Positions 16,061-24,078 of a DNA stretch of 64,000 bases are shown piece by piece. Below the pieces are notes generated by a model. That model did no database searches. It was not told the DNA's origin and saw only the letters and a program-made list of their open reading frames with translations. Position 1 is the first letter of the stretch, and each line of letters starts with the position of its first letter. The DNA is from Curtobacterium sp. ZW137 (lineage in GTDB: Bacteria; Actinomycetota; Actinomycetes; Actinomycetales; Microbacteriaceae), in assembly GCF_003762905.1 (NCBI RefSeq), contig NZ_RJKS01000004.1, positions 1 to 64,000 of the forward strand. Reading direction: 5' to 3'. Both the position numbers and the translations under genes were made by a program.

Positions 16061-17584
16061 CTACGCGCGATTCGGCACGTGGGCCCAGGCATCGTCGGCG
16101 GGCGCGGCGCCAGCGGCGGCGGCGGCGCCGGCGGCCGCGGCGCCGTCGGCGCCCTCCGGCGGCGCAGCCGGCAGGTGCACCGTGAACACGGTGTCCCCCG
16201 GCACGCTCGCCACCGCGACGGACCCGCCGTGCGCCTGCACGACCGCGTCGACGATCGCGAGCCCGAGGCCCGTCGAGCCGGCGCTCCGCGACCGCGAGCT
16301 GTCCGCCCGGGCGAACCGCTCGAACAGCTTCGGCAGGAACTCGGGGTCGATCCCCTGCCCGGTGTCCCGGACGGTGAGGTCCACGCCGTCACCGACGGGG
16401 GTGAGGCCGACCGTGATGCGGGTGCCCTCCGGGGTGTGCGTCCTGGCGTTGGTGACGAGGTTCACGATCACCTGGTGCAGCCGCGCGGCATCCCCCAGCA
16501 CGACGACCGGCGTGGAGGGCACGTCGACGGAGATCTCGTGGTCCGGCGACGCCGCGTGCGCGTCGTTCACCGCGTCGAACACCAGCCCGGTCAGGTCGAC
16601 GTCGTCGAACTGGATCTCCCGGCCCTCGTCGAGGCGGGCGAGGAGCAGCAGGTCCTCGACCATCGACGTCATCCGGACGGACTCGGACTCGATGCGGCTC
16701 ATCGCGTAGACGACGTCCGGCGGCAGGTCGCCGCCCATCCGGCGGGTGAGCTCGGCGTAGCCGCGGACCGAGGCCAGCGGCGTGCGGAGCTCGTGCGAGG
16801 CGTCGGCGACGAACTGCCGGACCTTCTGCTCGGAGCGTTCCCGGGCCTGCATGGCGCCGCCGATGTGTCCGAGCATCCGGTTGAACGCGGCGCCGACGCG
16901 GCCGACCTCGGTGCGTGGATCGGTGTCGGGGACGCGCACGCCGTCGAGGGCGTCGCTGCGTTCCAGCGGCATCCGCGCGACCGTGGACGCGGTCTCCGCG
17001 ACGCGTTCGAGGGGGCGGAGGGAGCGCCGGACGACGACCGCGGCGACGACGGAGGCGACCACGAGGGCGGCACCGACGACGAAGATGACCACCCAGAGCA
17101 GTGACCACACGCTCTGGTAGACCGGCGACATCGGCAGCCCGACCACCAGCACGGCGTCGTCGAGGTACCCGTTGTCCACGCGGACGGCGGCGACACGGTA
17201 GGTCCCGGTGCTGCCGAGGTCGATGGTCGCGGGGGCGATGCCGACCTTGACCTGCCCGAGGCGCTGCAGCTGGTCGGCGCTGAGCGACGAGGGCGAGCCG
17301 TCGTCCTCGATCACGATGCCACCGGCACGACCGCCGGTGAAGTAGTACGCGGTCAGGGTCCCGGCTGCCTGTCCCGCCGGGCGGAGCACGTCGTCACCCG
17401 GGGGCTGGGAGGTCTGCCCCTGCCCGAACTTGTTCGTGGCACGCTTCGTCGCGGTCTGGAGCTGCTGGTCGATCGCGCCCGTCTGGATCGAGGCGAGCGC
17501 GATGATGCTGCCCGCGCCGATCACCGCGCTGACGGCGACGACGAGGGCGACGATGCTCAGGACGAGCCGGCGGCGCAGTGTCAT
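16061..17584 (-). CDS. Two-component sensor histidine kinase
   Basis: A 507-residue membrane kinase. Residues 7-31 and about 160-185 are membrane helices framing a ~130-residue extracellular sensor domain; a HAMP linker follows (about 186-240), then the dimerisation/phosphoacceptor segment FVADASHELRTPLASVRGYA with His264, an N box (VIVNLVTNARTHTPEGTR), and G boxes (DTGQGID, GSTGLGLAIVDAV). The last ~40 residues are an Ala/Gly-rich tail. ATG at 17584 is 13 bases after the stop of the response regulator gene, so the two are cotranscribed. The stimulus is not readable. The stop TAG falls inside a CTACGCGCGATTCG unit that is repeated 19 bases downstream. Confidence 0.93.
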   Translation of the reverse strand: MTLRRRLVLSIVALVVAVSAVIGAGSIIALASIQTGAIDQQLQTATKRATNKFGQGQTSQPPGDDVLRPAGQAAGTLTAYYFTGGRAGGIVIEDDGSPSSLSADQLQRLGQVKVGIAPATIDLGSTGTYRVAAVRVDNGYLDDAVLVVGLPMSPVYQSVWSLLWVVIFVVGAALVVASVVAAVVVRRSLRPLERVAETASTVARMPLERSDALDGVRVPDTDPRTEVGRVGAAFNRMLGHIGGAMQARERSEQKVRQFVADASHELRTPLASVRGYAELTRRMGGDLPPDVVYAMSRIESESVRMTSMVEDLLLLARLDEGREIQFDDVDLTGLVFDAVNDAHAASPDHEISVDVPSTPVVVLGDAARLHQVIVNLVTNARTHTPEGTRITVGLTPVGDGVDLTVRDTGQGIDPEFLPKLFERFARADSSRSRSAGSTGLGLAIVDAVVQAHGGSVAVASVPGDTVFTVHLPAAPPEGADGAAAAGAAAAAGAAPADDAWAHVPNRA

Positions 17585-17597
17585 GGGACGAAGGGTC

Positions 17598-18338
17598 TCA
17601 GGAGGTGGGCTTGATGACGTACCCGACACCGCGCACGGTGTGGATCATCGGGGTCTCCCCGGCGTCGATCTTCTTGCGCAGGTAGGAGATGTAGATCTCG
17701 ACGACGGAGGACTTGCCGCCGAAGTCGTACGACCACACGCGGTCGAGGATCTGCGCCTTGGACAGCACGCGGCGCGGGTTGCGCATCAGGAAGCGGAGCA
17801 GCTCGAACTCGGTGGCGGTCAGCTCGATCGGGCGGCCGGAACGGGACACCTCGTACGACTCCTCGTCGAGCACCAGGTCGCCGACGACGATGCGGGAGTC
17901 ACCGGCCTCGGAGACGGAGATCTGCGATCGGCGGATGAGGCCACGGAGACGCGCGACGACCTCTTCGAGGGAGAACGGCTTGGTGACGTAGTCGTCGCCA
18001 CCAGCGGTGAGCCCGGTGACGCGGTCCTCGACGGAGTCCTTCGCGGTGAGGAACAGCACCGGGGTGTCGTCGTTGTTCTGCCGCAGCCGGCTGAGGACCT
18101 GCAGGCCGTCGAGGTCCGGCATCATCACGTCGAGCACCATCGCGTCCGGCTTGAACTCGCGCGCCTTGGCGAGGGCGTCCTGGCCGCCGTTCGCACTCGT
18201 GACGTCCCAGCCCTCGTAGCGGAGCGCCATCGAGAGGAGGTCGGTGAGGCTGGCCTCGTCGTCGACGACGAGGATGCGCAACGGCGAACCGTCGGCACGC
18301 GTGAGGCGCGGAGCTGCTGCAGGCTGGGAGATGGTCAC
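17598..18338 (-). CDS. OmpR/PhoB-family response regulator
   Basis: A 246-residue DNA-binding regulator paired with the downstream kinase. The receiver domain has the acidic pair D26-D27, phosphoacceptor D70 (MVLDVMMPDLDG), and K120 (DDYVTKPFSLEEVVAR). The C-terminal winged helix reads ELTATEFELLRFLMRNPRRV and ends with IHTVRGVGYVIKP, typical of OmpR/PhoB. Likely it binds direct repeats; such repeats occur in its own promoter (18354-18400) and before the MacB-like permease (21564-21585). The first ~20 residues form a short extra N-terminal extension. It resembles mycobacterial PrrA/MprA/TcrA-type regulators but I cannot name the orthologue. Confidence 0.93.
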   Translation of the reverse strand: MTISQPAAAPRLTRADGSPLRILVVDDEASLTDLLSMALRYEGWDVTSANGGQDALAKAREFKPDAMVLDVMMPDLDGLQVLSRLRQNNDDTPVLFLTAKDSVEDRVTGLTAGGDDYVTKPFSLEEVVARLRGLIRRSQISVSEAGDSRIVVGDLVLDEESYEVSRSGRPIELTATEFELLRFLMRNPRRVLSKAQILDRVWSYDFGGKSSVVEIYISYLRKKIDAGETPMIHTVRGVGYVIKPTS

Positions 18339-18353
18339 GTCTTCGAGTATCGA

Positions 18354-18400
18354 GAGTTTCCTATGAGCGGTCTGTGGAGACCCACTCGGCGGTCTGTGGA
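18354..18400 (-). promoter_or_regulatory. Candidate autoregulatory site of the response regulator
   Basis: On the leftward strand CTCATAGGAAACTC (complement of 18354-18367) lies 16 bases before the start codon, and GCGGTCTGTGGA occurs twice on the top strand (18367-18378 and 18389-18400), exactly 22 bases apart, two helical turns as expected for OmpR-type direct repeats. CTCATAGGRA recurs before the MacB-like operon. Confidence 0.45.
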
Positions 18401-18443
18401 TGAACGGTCAGCCGTCTCGGGGTCGCATCCGTAGGTTGGCAGG

Positions 18444-19481
18444 ATGATCCGATCCACCGCCTGGCCCGCTGACGCACGCGCCGTCGACGTCGGCCGACTG
18501 ACGGACACGGCCGGGAGGCCCGGCGCGGCCCCGGCGGACCGGCTCGCTGTCGCGCGGGCGGTCGCGTCCACCACCCCACCCCTGTCCGCGGGCACGGCCG
18601 GGCGGGCGTTCGTGACGCTCGCAGCCGTCGCCGCGGTCGACGTCGCGCTCGCCAGGACCGTCGAACCGCACCTCGACGCGCTGGGGATCCTGGCCCAGGC
18701 CGGGATCGACGTGCCGGACGGGTCGTCGTGGGGCGTGTTCGCGGCGGAGGGGCCCGGGACGCGGCTGACGGCCACCCCGGGCAGCGACGGGTCCGTCGTG
18801 CTCGACGGGACGAAGCCGTGGTGCTCGCTCGCGTCGACGCTCTCGCACGCACTGGTCACCGCGCACCGCGGCGACGACCGGCAGCTGTTCGCGGTCGACC
18901 TCCGGCAGGACGGCGTCACCACGCACGACGATGCCTGGGTGGCGCGCGGGATGCCGGACGTGCCGAGCGGTCCGGTGGACTTCGACGGGGTCCGCGCGGC
19001 CCCGGTCGGCGATCCCGGCTGGTACCTCACGCGCCCGGGCTTCGCCTGGGGCGGGATCGGTGTCGCCGCGTGCTGGTGGGGTGGCGCCGTCGGGCTCGCC
19101 CGGGTCCTCCGCGACCACGCCGCCGCACGTCCGGACGCCGAACTGCTCCGGGTGGCGCTCGGGGCGGTCGTCGCGGACCTCGCCGACGCCGAGGACGCGC
19201 TGGCGGACGCCGCGGCCAGGATCGACGCCGACTCCGGCGCCTCCGCCGATGACGTCGACTGGGCGCTGCTCGCACAGGTCGTCCGCTCCCGGGTCCGCCG
19301 GGCCGTCGACGGCGTGCGGACACGGGTGATCGGTGCGCTCGGCCCGGCACCGCTGACCTCCGACGCCGCCGTCGCGGCTCGGGTCGCCGACCTCGAGCTC
19401 TACGTCCTCCAGGACCACGGCGACCGGGACCTCGCCCGCATCGGCCGGATGGTCCTCGAGCGCGGCGGTGTCGCGTGGTGA
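18444..19481 (+). CDS. Acyl-CoA dehydrogenase-like flavoprotein
   Basis: A 345-residue protein with the fold pattern of acyl-CoA dehydrogenases: a middle beta domain (WGVFAAEGPGTRLTATPG, then VVLDGTKPWCSLASTLSHAL resembling the FAD/substrate 'G.K.(W/Y)' segment) and a C-terminal helical bundle. It is somewhat shorter than the usual ~380-400 residues and I cannot find the common C-terminal catalytic Glu motif, so the reaction is uncertain. ATG at 18444 follows TAGGTT by six bases, suggesting a leaderless transcript. Its stop overlaps the start of the PIG-L/methyltransferase gene (GTGA), and that gene overlaps a glycosyltransferase in the same way, so the three form one operon. Confidence 0.75.
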   Translation: MIRSTAWPADARAVDVGRLTDTAGRPGAAPADRLAVARAVASTTPPLSAGTAGRAFVTLAAVAAVDVALARTVEPHLDALGILAQAGIDVPDGSSWGVFAAEGPGTRLTATPGSDGSVVLDGTKPWCSLASTLSHALVTAHRGDDRQLFAVDLRQDGVTTHDDAWVARGMPDVPSGPVDFDGVRAAPVGDPGWYLTRPGFAWGGIGVAACWWGGAVGLARVLRDHAAARPDAELLRVALGAVVADLADAEDALADAAARIDADSGASADDVDWALLAQVVRSRVRRAVDGVRTRVIGALGPAPLTSDAAVAARVADLELYVLQDHGDRDLARIGRMVLERGGVAW

Positions 19482-20854
19482 GCTTCGACCACCGGGAACC
19501 CGGGACGCCCGCGGCGACCTGGACCCCGTTCCTCGACGCCGTCACGCCCCTCCCCGTCGAACTCACCGACGTCGCCGCGGTCGTCGTCGTCGCGCCGCAC
19601 CCCGACGACGAGACACTCGGCGCCGGCGGACTGATCGCCACGGCAGCCGACGCCGGGGTCCCCGTGCACGTCGTCCTCGTCACGCTCGGCGAGGGGTCAC
19701 ACCCGGACTCCCCCACCACCACGGCGGACGAACTCGCCGCGGTCCGCGCCGGAGAGTTCCGCGACGCCCTGGTGGCGCTGCACCCGGACGTGACCGCCGG
19801 CTCGCTCGGGGTGCCGGACGTCGGACTCCGCGAGCAGCCGGAGACCCTCCGCGACGCCCTCGTCGCACGGCTGGACGCCACGGCCGAGGCCTCCGGAGGC
19901 CGAACGCTGCTCGTCGCCCCGTGGCGCGGGGACGGGCACCGCGACCACCGCGTCGCCGGCGAGGTCGCCGAGGCCGTCGCCTCCGGACGGCCCGAGGTCG
20001 ACCTGCTGTCCTACCCGATCTGGGCGTGGCACTGGGACCGCCCGGACGCCCCCGCGGCACCGTGGGACACGGCGCACGCCCTCGCCCTGTCCGACGACGT
20101 CCTCGACCGGAAGCGCGCCGCTCTCGCCGCGTACCGCTCGCAGGTCCTGCCGCTCTCCCCGGCACCGGGTGACGAGGCGATCGTCGACGAGCGGCACGCG
20201 GCGCACCACCTCCGCGACGTCGAGTGGTTCTTCGGCACCGCGGTCCGGACGCCGGCGAGCTCGCGGTCACGGGAGTCGTTCGACGCGCACTACGCCCGGA
20301 AGCCCGAGGGGTGGGACTTCGACGGCTCCTGGTACGAGCGCCGGAAGCGTGCCGTCACGCTCGCCGCACTCCCCCGCGAGCGCTACCGCTCCGCGCTCGA
20401 GATCGGCTGCGCGACCGGTGTCCTGACGGCGGCGCTGACCGAGCGCGCGGACGACGTCCTCGGCACCGACATCGCCGCGGCGCCCCTCGACCGTGCTCGT
20501 GCACGCGCACCGCTGGCCCGCTTCCTGCAGGCGGCGCTGCCGGATGACTGGCCCGAGGGGACGTGGGACCTCGTCGTGCTGTCCGAGGTCGGCTACTACC
20601 TCTCCGACGCGGACCTCGACCGGACCGTCGACCGCGTCCTCGGCTCGCTCGCCGACGACGGTGTCCTCGTGGCGTGCCACTGGCGGCACCCCGACGACGA
20701 GGCGGTCTCGAGCGGGGACGCCGTCGACGCCCGCCTCGCCGAACGGTGGCCGCGTCCGGCGCTCGTGCGCCACGTCGAGGAGGACTTCGTGCTGAGCGTC
20801 CTGCCCGGCCCGGGGGTCGTCTCGGTCGCCCGCGCCGAGGGGGTCGTCCGGTGA
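19478..20854 (+). CDS. Bifunctional PIG-L deacetylase / NodS-like SAM methyltransferase
   Basis: A 458-residue fusion. Residues ~30-235 are a PIG-L/LmbE zinc deacetylase domain with the metal motifs APHPDDETLGAGG and GDGHRDHRVAGE; these enzymes remove acetyl groups from N-acetylglucosamine-type sugars. Residues ~265-458 are a class I methyltransferase of the NodS type: FDAHYARKPEGWDF, SWYERRKRAVTLAALP and the SAM-binding LEIGCATGVLTAAL. NodS N-methylates the deacetylated sugar of Nod factors, so the fusion could deacetylate and then methylate one amino sugar; that is inference. GTG at 19478 overlaps the preceding stop. Nothing indicates export, so it acts in the cytosol. Confidence 0.88.
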   Translation: MSFDHREPGTPAATWTPFLDAVTPLPVELTDVAAVVVVAPHPDDETLGAGGLIATAADAGVPVHVVLVTLGEGSHPDSPTTTADELAAVRAGEFRDALVALHPDVTAGSLGVPDVGLREQPETLRDALVARLDATAEASGGRTLLVAPWRGDGHRDHRVAGEVAEAVASGRPEVDLLSYPIWAWHWDRPDAPAAPWDTAHALALSDDVLDRKRAALAAYRSQVLPLSPAPGDEAIVDERHAAHHLRDVEWFFGTAVRTPASSRSRESFDAHYARKPEGWDFDGSWYERRKRAVTLAALPRERYRSALEIGCATGVLTAALTERADDVLGTDIAAAPLDRARARAPLARFLQAALPDDWPEGTWDLVVLSEVGYYLSDADLDRTVDRVLGSLADDGVLVACHWRHPDDEAVSSGDAVDARLAERWPRPALVRHVEEDFVLSVLPGPGVVSVARAEGVVR

Positions 20855-21555
20855 GCGCCCGTCAGCGCATCGACGTCGTCGTCCCCGCGCACGACGAGGA
20901 GGACCGGATCGCCGACTGTCTCGACGCCGTCCTCGTGGCCGCCGAGCGCCTCCGTGCCGAACGCCCCGACGTCGCGGTCGGGGTGACCGTGGTCCTCGAC
21001 GGCTGCACCGACGACACCGCCCGGATCACCCGCGAGTGCCCGGTCGAGGTGCTCGAGACGCCGCGCGTCGGCGTCGGACGAGCACGTTCGCTCGGTGTCG
21101 CACGGGCGCTCCAGCATGCACTCCAGCAGGACCCGGGCACCCGGTGGCTCGCCCACACCGACGCCGACTCCCGCGTCGCGCCGGGCTGGCTCGTGCAGCA
21201 GGCCGATGCCCTGGCCGCCGGTGTCCACGTGCTCGTGGGTGCCGTGGTGCCGGACCCGGACGACCTCGACCCGGTCGTCCTCGCACGCTGGACGACGGCG
21301 CATCCGCCGGGGGCCACCCTCGGCCACGTGCACGGCGCCAACCTCGGGGTGCTCGCCACGGCGTACGTCGCCCTGGGTGGGTTCGACCCCGTGCCGGAGC
21401 ACGAGGACGTCCGGCTCGTCGAACGCGCCCGTGCCCTCGGGCTGCGCGTCGACGCGACGACGGAGCTGCCGGTGGTCACGAGCGGACGCTTCGACGGACG
21501 GACCCCCGGCGGCTACGCCGAGCACCTGCGCCGGAGCTACGGCGACGCGTCCTGA
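20851..21555 (+). CDS. Family 2 glycosyltransferase
   Basis: A 234-residue GT-A fold transferase using a nucleotide sugar. N-terminal VVVPAHDEEDRIADCLDAV is the GT2 nucleotide-binding start; the metal-binding DxD-like site is HTDADSRVAPGWL and the acceptor region has GGFDPVPEHEDVRLVERA. No membrane helices are visible, so it is soluble or peripheral. GTG at 20851 overlaps the stop of the deacetylase/methyltransferase (GTGA), showing translational coupling. Acceptor and donor are unknown; the context suggests modification of an amino-sugar conjugate. Confidence 0.87.
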   Translation: MSARQRIDVVVPAHDEEDRIADCLDAVLVAAERLRAERPDVAVGVTVVLDGCTDDTARITRECPVEVLETPRVGVGRARSLGVARALQHALQQDPGTRWLAHTDADSRVAPGWLVQQADALAAGVHVLVGAVVPDPDDLDPVVLARWTTAHPPGATLGHVHGANLGVLATAYVALGGFDPVPEHEDVRLVERARALGLRVDATTELPVVTSGRFDGRTPGGYAEHLRRSYGDAS

Positions 21556-21563
21556 CCCGGGCC

Positions 21564-21585
21564 CTTAGGGAGCTCATAGGGACGC
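21564..21585 (+). promoter_or_regulatory. Candidate response-regulator site before the MacB-like operon
   Basis: CTTAGGGAGCT and CATAGGGACGC are two imperfect 11-base direct repeats in a row, the spacing preferred by OmpR-family regulators. GCTCATAGGGA resembles CTCATAGGAAA in the promoter of the nearby response regulator. Confidence 0.45.
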
Positions 21586-21691
21586 GAGGGTGCGCCCATA
21601 ACAGCGCTGCCTAGCTTCTCCTCAGTCGGCCCCGCCGCGCTCCCGATGCGCGGCCGGTGACCCGTGTGCCGGCCCACCACCGAGGAGAACC

Positions 21692-23233
21692 ATGTTCCTG
21701 ACCTACCTCAGGCGCGAACTCACGAACCGCAAGAAGCAGACCGTCATCATCGCGATCGGCATGGCACTCGCCATCGCCCTCGTCGTCATCGTGTCCTCGA
21801 TCTCCAGCGGTGTGAAGTCGGCACAGTCGAGCGTGCTGCAGTCCGTCTACGGCGTCGGCACCGACATCACGGTCTCGAAGACCGAGACGCCGACGTCGTC
21901 GAGCACCGGTCGCCCGAGCTTCGACTTCGGCGACCAGAGCGCTTCCGGCTCCTCGGGCAGCACCAACCTGTCGCAGTCGAAGCTCGCCGTCACGCGCGGC
22001 ACGAGCACCCTCACCGCGGCGAACGTGACGACCGTCACGAACACGGCAGGCGTGAAGGCCGCGACCGGGGTCCTCACCCTCGAGAACAGCACGTTCTCCG
22101 GCTCGGTACAGCAGGGCTCGAGCGACAGCAGCAGCTCCACCGACTCCGGGACCTCCACCCAGAACGGTCCGCCGAGCGGCGGCACCGGCGGCGGCGGCTT
22201 CGGCGGCGGTTCCTTCAACGTCGACTCGTTCACCGTGACCGGCATCCCGGTCTCCGGCGACGCCGTCGGGCCGCTGACGAGCACCGAGATCACCAAGGGC
22301 CGGACGTTCACGGCCTCCGACGCCGGCAAGGACGTCGTCGTGCTCGACTCGTCGTACGCCAAGAGCGAGTCGAAGGCGGTCGGTGACACCCTCTCGATCG
22401 GTGGCACCAAGTTCACCGTGATCGGCATCGTCGCCTCGACCGGTTCCGCATCGACCACCGGCTCGAACACCTACGTGCCGCTCGACACCGCCCAGACCCT
22501 CGCGGACCTCAAGGGCAAGGTCACCTCGATCTACGTGTCCGCGCAGTCGTCCTCGGACGTCAGCACCATCAAGACCGCACTGCAGGCGAAGCTCACCAGC
22601 GCCACGGTCTCCACGGAGTCGGACCTCGCCTCGAGCGTCTCGGGCTCGCTCTCGACCGCGTCGAGCCTGGTCTCGAACCTCGGGACGTGGCTCTCGATCC
22701 TGGTCCTCGCGGCGGCGTTCCTCATCGCGATCCTCTTCACGATCTCCGGGGTCACCCGACGCACCCGTGAGTTCGGCACCCTCAAGGCGATCGGCTGGTC
22801 GAACGGCCGCATCACCCGACAGGTCGCCGGGGAGTCCCTCGTCCAGGGCCTCATCGGTGGCGTGATCGGTGCCGCAGCTGGTCTGATCGGCATCCTCGTG
22901 GTCAACGTCATCTCCCCGACGATCTCGGCGAGCGCCACCTCGACCACGGGCCGTGGGGCGGGCGGGACCGGCGGCGCCGGCGGGTTCCCGGGTGGTGCCG
23001 CGACCGCCGCGGCGGGCTCCGGCACGACCGGCGGCGCTCCGGCCGGCGGCTTCGGCGGCGGCGGCGCGAGCACCGCGTCGACCACGGACGTCGTCCTGCA
23101 CGCCCCCGTGACCGTCGAGGTCATCCTGCTGGCGATCGGACTGGCGATCCTCGGCGGCCTCATCGCCGGTGCCCTCGGCGGCTGGCGCGCATCGCGGCTC
23201 CGTCCGGCCGAGGCCCTGCGGAGCGTGGCCTGA
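21692..23233 (+). CDS. MacB/FtsX-type ABC transporter permease
   Basis: A 513-residue membrane subunit with one N-terminal helix (about residues 17-38), a large extracellular domain, and three C-terminal helices (about 325-350, 375-400 and 480-500), the MacB/FtsX layout. The cytoplasmic segment RTREFGTLKAIGWSNGRITRQ is the conserved coupling region. Two Gly/Ser-rich inserts are unusual: one in the extracellular domain near residues 145-175 and one in the loop between helices 3 and 4 (about 415-465). ATG at 21692 follows GAGGAGAACC. It is followed immediately by its ATPase. Such systems act in efflux or cell-envelope stress rather than uptake. Confidence 0.87.
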   Translation: MFLTYLRRELTNRKKQTVIIAIGMALAIALVVIVSSISSGVKSAQSSVLQSVYGVGTDITVSKTETPTSSSTGRPSFDFGDQSASGSSGSTNLSQSKLAVTRGTSTLTAANVTTVTNTAGVKAATGVLTLENSTFSGSVQQGSSDSSSSTDSGTSTQNGPPSGGTGGGGFGGGSFNVDSFTVTGIPVSGDAVGPLTSTEITKGRTFTASDAGKDVVVLDSSYAKSESKAVGDTLSIGGTKFTVIGIVASTGSASTTGSNTYVPLDTAQTLADLKGKVTSIYVSAQSSSDVSTIKTALQAKLTSATVSTESDLASSVSGSLSTASSLVSNLGTWLSILVLAAAFLIAILFTISGVTRRTREFGTLKAIGWSNGRITRQVAGESLVQGLIGGVIGAAAGLIGILVVNVISPTISASATSTTGRGAGGTGGAGGFPGGAATAAAGSGTTGGAPAGGFGGGGASTASTTDVVLHAPVTVEVILLAIGLAILGGLIAGALGGWRASRLRPAEALRSVA

Positions 23234-23286
23234 TGGCCGACGCGCGAACGAGAACCGACCCATCGGACCCGACGACAGGAGCAACC

Positions 23287-24018
23287 GTGACCACCACCGA
23301 GACCGCACCCGCTGCCGGCGAGGCGAGCCGAGCCTCCGTCCCGATGTACAAGCTGACGAACGTCAGCAAGACGTACAAGCAGAAGAACCGCACCGTCACC
23401 GCCCTGACGAACGTGGACCTGACCATCCCCCAGGGGCAGCTCGTCGCGATCCAGGGCCCGACCGGCGGCGGGAAGTCCACGCTGCTGCAGATGCTGGGCG
23501 CGCTGGACCGGCCGAGTGCCGGGTCGGTGAACCTCGGCGAGCGCGACGTCGCCAAGCTCGGTGACGGGGCGCTGACGGACCTCCGGGCGACGGAGATCGG
23601 CTTCGTCTTCCAGAGCTTCAACCTGATCCCGACGCTGACGGCGCTGGAGAACGTCGAGACGGCGTTCGCGGGGTCGCTGGCGAACCGCTCCCGGTCCGAG
23701 ATCCGGCAGCGCGCCACCGACGCCCTGCAGGAGGTCGGCCTCGGCGAGCGGCTCGACCACCTCCCCGCGGAGCTCTCCGGTGGGCAGCAGCAGCGCGTGG
23801 CGATCGCGCGGGCCCTCGTGAAGAACCCGAGCGTGCTGCTCGCGGACGAACCGACCGGTGCCCTCGACGAGGCCACCCGTGACGAGATCATGGGGCTCAT
23901 CGAGCGGCAGTGGAAGGACCGCGGCCTGACGGTCGTGATCGTGACGCACGACTCGTGGGTCGCGAAGCGTGCCGAGCGGCGCCTGCACATCAAGCAGGGG
24001 CAGGTCCGCGAGGTCTAG
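23287..24018 (+). CDS. MacB/LolD-type ABC transporter ATPase
   Basis: A 243-residue ATPase that powers the preceding permease. Walker A is GPTGGGKSTLLQ (the usual S replaced by T), the Q-loop follows FVFQSFNLIPTL, signature LSGGQQQRVAIARAL, Walker B VLLADEPTGALDE, and the H-loop VIVTHDSW. The proposed start is GTG 23287 because AGGAGCAACC precedes it; an in-frame ATG at 23233 overlapping the permease stop (TGATG) would add 18 residues and is a reasonable alternative. It ends 15 bases before a strong bidirectional terminator. Confidence 0.9.
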   Translation: MTTTETAPAAGEASRASVPMYKLTNVSKTYKQKNRTVTALTNVDLTIPQGQLVAIQGPTGGGKSTLLQMLGALDRPSAGSVNLGERDVAKLGDGALTDLRATEIGFVFQSFNLIPTLTALENVETAFAGSLANRSRSEIRQRATDALQEVGLGERLDHLPAELSGGQQQRVAIARALVKNPSVLLADEPTGALDEATRDEIMGLIERQWKDRGLTVVIVTHDSWVAKRAERRLHIKQGQVREV

Positions 24019-24032
24019 TCCCGCGCACCAGG

Positions 24033-24070
24033 ACGACAACTGCGCAGTCGCTCGACTGCGCAGTTGTCGT
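24033..24070. terminator. Perfect 18-bp stem bidirectional terminator
   Basis: ACGACAACTGCGCAGTCG (24033-24050) pairs perfectly with 24053-24070 around a two-base loop. It lies between convergent genes. Confidence 0.85.
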
Positions 24071-24078
24071 TCCGGCGT

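Noticed and set aside
23233-23286. Upstream ATG as the definite start of the MacB-like ATPase
   Set aside because: The overlap TGATG allows it, but the clear AGGAG site lies before GTG 23287 and the extra 18 residues are not part of the ABC fold. Kept only as an alternative.
18444-24018. A single transferred island from 18.4 to 24.0 kb
   Set aside because: Codon use and GC richness look like the neighbours, and no integrase, direct repeats or tRNA borders were seen. Only gene order suggests accessory character.
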